Below the pieces are notes generated by a model, which ran no database searches, was not told the DNA's origin, and saw only the letters and a program-made list of their open reading frames with translations. A stretch of DNA of 64,000 nt, taken from positions 16,208,578 through 16,272,577 of the forward strand of contig NC_045149.1 in the NCBI RefSeq assembly GCF_008831285.2. Reading direction: 5' to 3'. The position numbers and the translations under genes were made by a program. Shown here piece by piece: positions 22,643 through 34,600 of this stretch. Within the stretch, counting starts at the first letter, position 1, and each line of letters opens with the position of its first letter. Origin of the DNA: Nymphaea colorata. Lineage: Eukaryota > Streptophyta > Magnoliopsida > Nymphaeales > Nymphaeaceae.

Positions 22643-25600
22643 CTAAGTAGAATCTTCAGCCGTAGAGACACATTTGGCCACTGCGCACATCCGCTTGCAC
22701 CTACAAGTGTAGCCAGGAATAGGACCGTCTTCTCTAACAACCCACGGATGCTCAGCTATCTCTTTCAACGTAATCCTCAATCTAGGATCTGCATTCCACA
22801 GAAACGCAAAATTAGTTGGACATGCATGTTTACATGAAGAGTATACAACCGATTATGTAGGATGCGACTGGCCTTTGCACAGTAGCCTTTCAAGCAAGTC
22901 TTTTAGGTCTTGGTCCATGTCTTGCGGCATTGTTAGCGGGAAATTCACAATCTGTAAAAGCACCAACACAGGTCAGGACTTATCTTCTCAAAAAGAAAGT
23001 AACACTCGATGTTAAATTCAACCATGTCAACAAAAGCTCCAAAACTAGGATAGGTGGGTTAAACTCAGGGCTTCCAGCCCAAAAAGATGCTAAAATACGT
23101 GCCTTGCCATCCTCGCCTTGTTTGAAGACCTCAGATCGTGATTGCTCTAACATGAACGAAATCAAAGCCATTTCAGAGGATGTCTCATCCAAGGGCTAGT
23201 TGTTAAAATCAAAAGTCAAACGCAAGTAGGTCAAAGCCCTAAAAGGCCTACCGTGGTTACTTAGTTTTAAATTAGTCCAAGCCGCTTGACTAAAACAAGC
23301 GGCTTTGATTGTTCCTCTGTGTCTGGGAGTCTCTACAATCCTTTGCTTTGTTTTGCATTGTGTTTCCTTTGCTTATATTGAGTCATTTGCTTATGCTTGT
23401 TTACTTGTAAGGGAGTACCCTCCCACCGGTCTAAGTGTCAAATATTGAGATTTTTTGTTTTGGGTTGTCGGCATGAGAATCCTGTAAGCGGCATCGGCCA
23501 TCCTATATAAGTAAAGTCGATATCATTCTCCTTACTTATCTTTCTCGTGATGTACTAATTTTCCAAGCGAATACATTGCGAGATTTCTTTATTCACAAGC
23601 ATTCTTTATACACTTGTTTTCTCAAACTACTTTTGCACCTCGTTCAGCGGTTTGAAGGCTCGCGGCAATCAAGTTATTGCCGCGCTGCACGGGCCGAAGT
23701 TGCCAGCCCGTGACAACTGGTATCAGAGCCAGGTTCGGCAATCTGGAAAAGCGGTTGGATAGTCGGTGTAGAACTACACGCCGACGATCGTTGATCGAAA
23801 GAGACCTCCGACGATCGTTGATCGAAGAGGAAGAAGCCCTGGCGACTCAATACAATCTGCGAAGTGCCAAGGGCAAGGGGGTAGCCCATTCTGACGAGAT
23901 AGGTACATCCCAGGGTCAGGAAGACCTGACCGAGATGGTGAACAAGCTGGCTACCGACATAACTACTCATGAAGAAACGTTGGGTAATTCAGCTGAGTCC
24001 TTCGGGGAAATGAAGGACGAGATGAAGGTACTACGAGAACAAGTGGCCGACCTAGTGGCCATGAATCGGGCACTGACTGACACAGTGACCGCGTTACAGG
24101 CTAAAGTCAATGAACTTCAGGTAAAGAACCGCACACTACAACGACAAATCTCTATAGGTGGAGGTGACGATCGGCCAGCGAGGGTCGACGTTTAGAGACC
24201 AGCTAAATACAACGGAACTCGGGATAGTCGAGTGATCGACAACTTTTTATTCCAAGTGGAGCATTACCTGGACTTGCAAGGCGTTATGGGGGACGACCTT
24301 CAAGTCAAGACTGCGGCTATGTTGCTAGAGGGCGATACTGTGGCATGGTGGAGAAGGAAAATGCTCGACATTCAGAAGGGGATCTGCACAATAGACACTT
24401 CCGATGATTTTCAGCGAAAGTTAAGAACTTACTTCATGCCCCCGAATGCGACACGCCATGCCTATCGGATGGTTGGTGAATTGAAACATACCGGATCCTT
24501 GCGAGATTACGTGAGGGCCTATCAAAGGCTGATGTTAGATGTGTCAGATATGCAAAAATGGTCCAAATGCCGCACCTACGCAGTATCAGTATCATGGATG
24601 AGAAGTCCCCTTGTATGGTTCCAGTAACATCGATAAAGAGGGATAAGGGCAAAGCCGCAATGATATCTGTCCTTCAGTTGAAGAAAGGCCTTAAGCACGG
24701 CGAAGAGACATACTTGGTGGCAATCAGGGAAATGACTAACGACTCCCCTGGTTTGGTCCCAGAGGCGCTTGCGCCTGTCTTAGCGGAATTCGCAGGAACA
24801 ATGACTGCGGAGCTCCCTAGACGGCTGCCACCTCGACGTGAGGTGGACCATGTCATCGAACTCCTTCCTGGTACCAAACCCGGCAATGGCACCATATCGA
24901 ATGGCCCCTGCCGAATTAAGAGAACTTCGGCGACAGTTGGACGAGATGCTAGTTGGAGGTATAATCAGACCCTCCAAAGCTCCTTTTGGTGCACCAGTGT
25001 TATTCCAAGCGAAGCATGACGGCTCTATGTGTGGATTATCGGACATTGAACAAGGTAACGGTGAAGAACAAATACCCCTTACCTTTGATTGCAGATCTGT
25101 TTGATCAACTGGACGAAGCTCAAGTGTTTTCCAAGTTAGACCTCAGATCAGGATATTGGCAAGTTCGGATTATTGACGGCGACGAGCCAAAGACCACTTG
25201 CGTCACTCGTTACGGTGCCTTTGAATTCTTGGTAATGCCGTTCGGGTTTACGAATGCCCCAGCCACTTTTTCGACTCTAATGAACAAGTTATTCTATCCG
25301 TACTTAGATAAGTTCGTGGTAGTCTATCTTGATGACATTGTAGTGTACAGCAGCTCCATGAGGGACCATGTGGAACACTTGCAAACAGTGTTCAAAGTAT
25401 TGGAGGAAAACGAACTCTATGTGAAGCGCGAGAAGTGCCTATTCGGCCAATCGGAAATCAGTTTTCTCGGTCACATTATGGGAAAAGGTCAGCTGCGAAT
25501 GGACACAGAAAAGGTGAGGGCAATTCAAGACTGGAAACCGCCAACCAATGTACCAGAACTACGTTCTTTTCTCGGTTTGACAAATTACTATCGACGATTC

Positions 25601-28600
25601 ATTGAAGGGTATTCTTTGATAACTGCGCTTCTCACTGAATTGCTAAAGAAAAACCGAACTTGGGCTTGGGAAGAGCTCGAAGAAGATGCCTTCGAGAAGT
25701 TGAAGAGGGCCCTGACGCAGGAGCCTGTACTCAGGTTGCCCGACCACACTAGGAAATTTGAAGTCCACACGGATGCATCAGATTTTTCCATTGGCAGAGT
25801 TTTGATGCAGGAAGGTCATCCAGTCGCCTATGAGAGTCGAAAGCTGAAAGACGCGGAGCGATGGTATTCCGTGCACGAAAGGGAAATGATGGCCATTATT
25901 CATTATCTTCGCACATGGAGGCATTACTTATTGGGGTCCCAATTCGTGGTAAAAACTGATAATGTAGCCACAAGCTACTTCCAGACTCAAAAGAAGTTGA
26001 GTCTGAAGCAGGCTTGATGGCAGGAATTCCTTGCAGAATTCGATTTTGCCTTGGAGTACAAGGTAGGAAAGACAAACGTCGTTGCCGATGCACTGAGTCG
26101 GAAGGCGGAGTTGGCAGCTACACGGACAGCATCATCCGAAGCGCAACTCGAGGGTGCTCTTCTCGGGCGGATCCGAGAAGGCATGAAGCAGGACCCAGTG
26201 GCCAAGCACTTGGTCGAAACAACGGAGGCGGGAAAGACGCGACGATTCTGGCTACAAGATGAACTTTTGATGGCAAAGGGTGAACGAGTGTTCGTGCCTA
26301 GATGGGGCAATCTCCGACGAGAGTTGCTGAAGGAGTGTCATGACTCATTGTGGGCTGGCCATCCTGGCCAGGAGCGGACACTGGCACTGCTCGAACGTGG
26401 CTACTACTGGCCACAGATGCGCGACGACGTTGAAGCCTATGTGAAAACATGCTTGATCTGTCAGCAGGACAAGGGAACAAACCAGAAGTCTGCCGGTCTC
26501 CTAGAGCCTCTTCCTATTCCAAAACGTCCGTGGGAATGCCTCTCCATGGACTTCATCGTCAGCTTGCCCAAAGTTGACGGCTTCAGCTCCATCCTTGTGG
26601 TTGTGGATAGATTTTCGAAGTATGCGACCTTCATCCTAGCCTCTAAAGAATGTCCCGCGAAAAAGACGACAGAATTGTTCGTGAAGCATATAGTCAAGCA
26701 TTGGGGCGTGCCGAAAAGCATTGTCAGTGATCGGGACGCTCGCTTCACAGGAAAATTTTGGCGCGAAGTATTTCGTTTCTTAGGTTCGGATTTATTATTC
26801 TCAACAAGTTTCCACCATCAAACGGACGGCCAAACTGAACGAATCAACGGATTGTTGGAACAATACCTTCGACACTATGTCAGTGCGAATCAAAAGGATT
26901 GGGTGAAATTGTTGGATGTAGCTCAATTTTGCTACAATTTGCAGAAGAGTCTTCTGGACATAGTCCATTCGAAATAGCCACTGGACAACAACCGTTGATG
27001 CCGCATATCCTTGCAGCCCAAGAAAAGGGAAGACCCACTTTTGCCTACCAATTCGTTCGCGATTGGCAGGACCAGACGGAAATGGCTAAGGCGTTCTTAC
27101 ACAAGGCCGCCAAAAAGGAAAAAGTTTGCAGATCGGAATCGAAGGCCAATGGAATTCCTAGTGGGTGATCAAGTCCTCGTGAAGCTCTATCCTGATCGCA
27201 CGGGCATTTTTCGTGGTCGACACAGGTCATTGATCCGCAAGTATGAGGGACCCTTCACAGTGCTGAAGAGAATCAGAAAGCTAGCCTACAAGCTAGACTT
27301 GCCGCCAGACTTTAAGGTGCATTCAGTGTTCCATGTTTGTAACCTGAAGCCCTTCTATGTCGATGAGGAAGACCCCGAGAGAAGCGTTCCAGAACGAGAC
27401 CCGATCCTGCAGCGAGCCCCGTCGACCAAGCGAGCGGCGGACCGTAAGATGGAAGAGATTCTTCGGCATAAGACAAACTATTTGAGGGAGCCGAAGAAGT
27501 ACCAAGTGAAGTGGATAGGCGAACACAACCCCACCTGGGAGTATGCATTCCGCATGAAGCAGCTATACCCGCTGGAAGTCAAGGCCTATCATGAAACTGC
27601 TGGCGCCGAGGACAGCGCATAACTTGAAGGGGGGAGCCTGTTCCCCTGTGTCTGGGAGTCTGTACAGTCCTTTGCTTTGTTTTGCATTGTGCTTCCTTTG
27701 CTTATGTTGAGTCATTTGCTTATGCTTGTTTACTTGTAAGGGAGTACCCTCCCATCGGTCTAAGTGTCAAATATTGGGATTTCTTGTTTTGGGTGGTCGG
27801 CATGAGAATCCTGTAAGCGGCCTCGGTCATCCTATATAAGTAAAGTCGAGATCATTCTCCTTATTTATCTTTCTCGTGATGTACTAATTTTCCAAGCGAA
27901 TACATTGCGAGATTTATTTATTCACAAGCATTCTTTATACACTTGTTTTCTCAAACTACTTTTGCGCCTCGTTCAGCGGTTCGAAGGCTCGCGACAATCA
28001 GGTTCTTGCCGCGCCGCATGGGCCGAAGTTGTCAGCCCGTGACATTGATTGCCACCATTATTTTGCTTTATATAGCAAAGATCGTGAAAAACAGCTATTG
28101 AAGGCTGATGATTGTTTATGTTATAAGACTCAAACTATGAAACAGATATGGGAATAAAATTCAATGTCTGCAAGTCTGTTTGGATATGCAAATGGATATA
28201 AATGTAATGTTGCTATGATATTTTTAGCAGAAATATCTGAATTTCAAGAAATGTTGTTTCTTATGAGTTATGAGAAGTGTTCTCAGCATGCTATGATGGC
28301 CTGATCTGGACTTTTATGAGCTTGGATCAGTGCTCAGTTCTTTTCCTGCCAAACAAATATTCTGACACATGAAGAGCCATTTATAATATTATTCTGGGAT
28401 CTCAGAAAATGTTGAAGAATCAGCAAACAATACATACACAACTGATGTGCATATACTCGGGGATTCAGAAATCATGTTAGCCCTCAACAATCAGAAAATG
28501 AATATTGTGTTGCAGCAGCTAAGAGTTACTTAACACTGTCAATGTCAGCTAAATTTGTCATCCTATGAAAAATTGGGTCAATTATGAACATTTACAAGTG

Positions 28601-31600
28601 GACATCAGATTTTTCTTGCGGTCATCCAGTCTCAAAAGGATGTACTCATGGAGTCATGATAGTCAATCTAGAAAATGAGTGGAAACAATGAACGAGAGAA
28701 TGACAGCTCTCTATAAATCCAAATCTCAAGTTAAGAGAAAGGCTTAGTTGACAAAATTGGAAAAGTCAAACTCTAGTTGGTCAAGGCAATGTATCTGTAT
28801 CATACGATACGGACATAGATTGTATGATATGTACCGTACAGGTTTCAAATTTCTTGTGTATCATAAGTATATTGGTACTATCACACAATATGATCGATAC
28901 AGCCTCATATCATATGATACGACGACAAAACACAAAAAGGGGCCGAAGACCCCTTTTTCGTGCTTCCTTTTAAAACAGCCCCTTCCTCCCTCTTTTTAAA
29001 AGTCTCTAAAAGCTGTGGGAGGGAGAGGTTTTCCTAGTTTTCCAAATAGCTCATTTGTGTGAGAAATCATTGATTTGGGGTAGAACCCGCCAGTGAAGGA
29101 GAATGTTTGCCCGTGGGAACAGTGGGAATTTAATTTTTTTGGAGAAAGAGGGCATTCACATATTTAACACATTAATGTAAAAAATTCCTTATTTTCACCA
29201 TTGATTTTTCTTGTTTTCTACGGTTAACTGTAGGCTTTTGCTTGTTTTGTGAAGACATGAATACTGATCCAGCATGGCAATGGTTTATAAGGGTGGATCC
29301 AAAAGGTTGGATAAAAGTTCACTGTAACTACTGTAAGCAAGTGATATAAGGAGGAATCTCTTGCTTTAAGCACCACATAGCTAGGATACCCCACGATATG
29401 GCCAAGTGCAATAGTTCTCCAGAGAACCCATAGCCACCATAGAAACATCAATTTATGGAACTGATTAATACTTTGAAAACAAATAAGGCTGAGAAAAAAA
29501 AAGAATGATGCTGAGGTAGGATAAGGGAAGCCCTATAAAGAGGAAGAAAGCAAAGATGAAAATATTGAGATTGAAGAAGGGGATATTAGTGTTAGTTTGA
29601 GAGCAAATAAAGGGAAACATCATGTATAGAGGCAATTCTTCGGGATGCAGGCACAATTACAACATCAAGAGGACATGGCAGGAGTTATGGTCGTAGTGGT
29701 CTAACTGATGATAGAATACCTACTGGGAGGTCGAGTAGTGGAGTAGTGGATCTGGCTCGATCAAGAATTTTTTTTTTCCTATTTATTTTGCTTCAGGTGC
29801 TCAGCCTGATATTCGTGTAACCATGTATTCAACGGATATTGTTTAGCAGAGAGACAATGCCACAGTGAGGTGATTCTATGATGCAAGCATTCTCCTTAAA
29901 TAGCGCAACAGATATGTGTTACTGTTTGCCTTTTACAACTTTGGGTCGAGGCCCTGGAAAGGTTAATTGGGATTAATCAGTTTGAAACAAGCCAAGTCAA
30001 TTGACTAAACTAAAATCAATAAGGAGGCAAATAGACCTATAATATATACAAACTTAAAGTTTCATAATTTAGAGCACAAAAAAGATGTAGACTAAGCAAA
30101 GCTTTACATTTTAGTGTGAGAGACAAAAAGAGAATATATAGGAATTGAGACATTTACAATTACAAGATATATATTATAGATATTATACATATATACTTAC
30201 ATACATACATTTACATAGTACAGATATTATAAATATATATATATACACACACACACACAAACAAATTAACATATATACAGATAATGTGTGTGTGTTGGGT
30301 GGTGGGCCAAAGCACTCAAGACAGGAACAAAAATCAGACCATTAAAATACTTGTTAAAAATATTCTGAACAAAATATAAACATGCTAACATGCTTATTGA
30401 TACTAATATAGTATAAAATATGTTTTAATTCATGTTGTTTTCATGACAAATATGGAATCTCCTAATTGTTAAGTTATGGTTTGGGTCGAGTCAGACCCGA
30501 TCCATTTTCACCACATGCCTAAAGCACATGGACGGTGGCAAACTTGTAATATGTATTATTCTTTTGTGTATTTTATTTGTAACTGTTAAGTGTGATTAGC
30601 TTTAAGTAATGAAAAGGGCAGGTGCTAACCCCAAGGCCTTCATTTTCTTCTCTCTCTTCTCGTGCAGACTTGTTCTCTCCTCTTCCTCTTCTGTCTTCTT
30701 TAGGATTTCATCCAGTGGTGATTTGACAAAAATCTTATACTAATTAAAAGAGTCGTTGATGTTTTGGCGATTAAAAAAACACATGTAAACTTGAGAAATT
30801 GATTTGATATATGTTTTCTATCAAAACACTCTTAAGTCTTAATATCATATCTATAAGGTAAAAATGCACAAAAGATATATATATATGTGTGTGTGTGTGC
30901 GTGTGTGTGTGGGTGGGTGTGGGTGTGTGAAAAATGAATGGGTTTATTGGGACATCTAGGGACATCAAATCTGAACCATCCAATCTGATTGAACAGTTCA
31001 GATTTGTTTCCCTCTTTCTCTTTCCTCCCTCTACTTTCTCCTTAACTGTCGGCGGCTCTCCCCCTGCTATTGCTAGCAGGGCGGCAATGCCAGGGGGAGG
31101 GCCACCAACCCTGCCATGACGCCCTCCACCCATGGTCGGCATGGGTGGAGAGCGACGGAGGAGCCCCACCGGCTCCCCCCCATCTCGTCGCCGGAGCCCA
31201 AGCTTCCATGACATGGCGACAAGAAGGGCAGGAGCCTACGGGGCTCCCCCATTGCCCTCCACCCTCACCGGGTGGAGGAAGCCTCCACCCACAATCATAG
31301 GTGGAGGCGATGGGGGAGCCCCGTAGGCTTCCCCACCCTCCCGTCACCAAAGACCCCCATCTCGTCTCTTACAGCAGTAAAAAACACAAAGCAGATGCCA
31401 CATCTACTGCCGAAGAAGAATATAGCAGAATCGCAACAACTACTACAAAGGTGACTTGGGTTAGACATCTATTGCCTGAGTCGCAGTAACAATTACTAGA
31501 TGTCTTCTCTTGTGTGATAATCAAAGTGATATTCAAATTTAATTTGGTCCTATTCAGCATAATAAGACCAGGCATATTGAGATTGACCAGTACTTTATAG

Positions 31601-34600
31601 TTTATATGGTACAAAGTCGAAGACAAAGAGAATGAACCTTGCTTTATTCGATCAAATGATTAGGCTGCAAATCTGTTTACCAAGGGACTCATGAAAAACA
31701 ATTTTTCATTTCTAAAAAGCAAACAGCTTAAGGAGAAATGTAAAGGGAAGTGTATATGTTGGTATACATTGTTTATTTATTATTTTGGATTATTCTATCC
31801 AATCCATATATTTGATGTTCACATACTTTGTAAATACTCAGTTGTTTAATAAAGGTATTATTGCACTTAACCAATTAGGGCAATCATCTTTACTAAGCAA
31901 TGAGAAAGATCATATTAACTTTCTCCTTTGTTTCCTTGTGAATATATTTTGGAGACTTCTAGCAGATAATGGCCCCTCAAATATCAGTCAGTACAGGATT
32001 TACAGTGGGCGTATGATGCAGCCTGTCTCTGTCCACTAAGAATAAAATAGTAATAAATTATTTTGAAGTCCAAAACACATTTTCAGAAAAGGCCGAGCAT
32101 ATATTAACTAGATGCAACTAATACAGATAGACCAGCTGCATGTTTTTGTCAAAACACCAACATTAACAGTAGTGCTAGGCTGCTGGCAACCAAGGAAATG
32201 TGACCAGAACTGCACGTGACGTGTATCTGTGAGGTAGGGTGGATATCAGAGATGTTAAAACTGTAAAATACCAACATTAACAGTAGTGGTAGGCTGCTGA
32301 CAACCAAGGAAATGTGACCAGAACTGCATGTGACGTGTATCTGTGAGGTAGGGTGGATATCAGAGACATAAAAACTCAGGTTATATGCAACTCCCACTAT
32401 ATAGTACCTTGTCGTAAGTGTCCTGGAGAGTTTCCCCAAGAAATGGATAACAACCAAGAACCATACAGTGCAAAGTAACCCCCACTGCCCATGTATCTGC
32501 AGCCTTGCCATGATAAGTTAAGCCTGGACAAGTGATGAAAACCAAGATCATTTCCTACTTATGCATTGATATATTTGATTCACTCATGTACGCAAATTAG
32601 ATGAATTACCTAGACAGCATTCAGGTGCAGTGAAGACTGGTGTCCCAGGTGATCTCCGGAGCTCGTCATTTTCATCCTGCAAATGGCTCGGAAATAAAAG
32701 TAAGCTTAATTCTCTTTTCTAGCTATGAGAACAGATTTTTGAGCAAGCGACGCTATCAACAGAAATCACAAGGCCACTTGTTATCATTCTATTTGCTACC
32801 AGATAATCATTTGTTAGCTTTAATAGAAATGCTTGGGTTGCAAATCACATTTTTTCTACTATATGAATAAATAACAGGCAGGATCAATCGAATTATCAAG
32901 TTTACGTCGAACATTCAGTCACTTTTTCAAGTTATGCCTCACTCACTTTGGCACACTGATCCACTGGCTGTCACGACTTCTAAGTGTAATTTTGATAGAA
33001 ATAATCAGGAAAACCTCACATCAGACACAAAATACAACTACGAATTCCAGAATTCTACAAAACCTTTCTGCATCCCTTTCAAGTTTAAAATACATCCATG
33101 TAAATTAGACTAATGCAAGTAGTCCCACGGAATGCACCACAATGTACCATATGACCATCAACACAAATACTTGAAAATCAAAAAAGGTTTAATGACGTTC
33201 ACAGTTCCACATCAAAGAAAAAGGACACAACAAACATCAAGATTAACTACTTTGGACACAATAAAGATCAAAAGAAGTTAAATTGAAAACCATAGCATGA
33301 AGTGCATGTACCCCACAGAAAAGAACCAGGTTGCTTGAAAACATTCCAACAAGATATTTACCTCAAACACCTGGCTAACGCTGAAATCACCGATCTTCAC
33401 CTTGCCAGTATTCGTTACCAAAAGGTTATCTGGTTTGATGTCCCCATGAATAACATTCTGTTCAAGGATAATTCTGAGGTTATGTTTTTTTCTTTTTCTT
33501 TTTTTTTTGTTCTAAGCATGGCAAAAAAGTAATAAGAAACAAATATGAACATATGAAGCTCAAAAGGACCTAACAAATGTAACACATGAAGAATTTAGTC
33601 TCGTATTGAAAATCGTGAAAGATCTTCAACACTCATAAAAAGGATACTTAAGTGATTGACTATCTAAATTTCTAATCTTGTAGTTTGGAACCAAAGCTGC
33701 TAGGGGGTAGGTTGGAATCCACTGAACCAGGAGCCCAAGCCTAGCATGGAAGTGAGTCGAATTGTTACAATGGTATTAGAGAACATTCAACACTTAGTCC
33801 TAGAGTCCCACAAATGCGGACACATGTGCCTTGAGAAAGTTGGACAGCATGTGCCTTGAGGGAAGACTGAGGAGAGTCTGAAAGTTTAATTTCGCATCTA
33901 AGATTGAGAGAAATCTTCAAGGGCTTATAAGGGGGTTAGTCAAGTGATAGATTATCCTGGTTCCAAATTTCCAATCCTTTTCGGGGTTGAAATTGAAGTT
34001 GTTAGGAGGCATATTTGGATCCACCAAACTAGAAGTCTAAGCCCGGTGTAGGAGTGGGTTGGGTCAACCATAAGAATGGTGGATTGTAACACCCTGAGAG
34101 TTCAGTTCCTATTGAAGACTATAGAAGTTCTTCAAAAGCTTATAGTTAAGTAATTAATGGTCATGGTTTCTTAGCCTTTTCGAAGCTGAAACTGAAGCTA
34201 CTACAAGACAAGTTGGGATTCACCACATTAGGAGCCCAAGCCCGAGCCTGGTATTGGAAGTGGGCCCAGTTGTTACACCAAAAGCCCAAGCAACATAAAT
34301 GAAAAACATTAATCTTCTACTTAAAACTTGTAGTATGAGTCCAAGTTTGCATAACGCATATTTCCAATGTCCAATAGTATCAGGGAAAGTTACAAGGCAC
34401 CAGAGACATGTGGCAAAGAGATTTGAGTTTAACGGTTGCTAATTGTGAAGACCATGTTTTAGGTGCAAAACTCAATTTAATTGTTTAACTTATGATCATT
34501 GATACTAGTCTCCACAATTTCCAGACCACATTCTTCAAAACGTTATGAAGAAGGATCCCATAAGTTCTAAAGATTCAAAAGGCACACATATGCCACACAC

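Larger units (their letters stand above)
23310..28044 (+). mobile_element. Ty3/gypsy chromovirus (Galadriel-like) inside GRIK intron 9
   Basis: A 4735-bp element with two LTRs of exactly 406 bp, TG/CA ends, 5-bp TSDs, a tRNA-iMet primer site (23718-23729) and a polypurine tract (27626-27638). It lies on the + strand, antisense to the host kinase gene. By eye the LTRs differ at 22 of 406 positions (about 5.4%) with no indels, so it is older than the 10.7-kb element. Gag and the pol domains survive with stops and frameshifts, and the end of gag plus the protease appear deleted. The RT and integrase wording and the C-terminal chromodomain suggest the Galadriel clade (inference). Confidence 0.96.

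Noticed and set aside
22288-22740. 150-codon minus frame over the GRIK 3' end
   Set aside because: It is out of frame with the conserved kinase tail (HPWVVREDG...CRCKR), which is read in another frame at 22788-22643.
28936-28962. AAAAAGGGGCCGAAGACCCCTTTTT as a bacterial-type terminator
   Set aside because: It is a simple inverted repeat inside a plant intron; a rho-independent terminator has no meaning in this context.
33578-33769. Short LTRs as Cassandra elements because they begin TGTAACACCC
   Set aside because: Cassandra LTRs carry a 5S rRNA-like promoter region. I see no such 5S-like block here.
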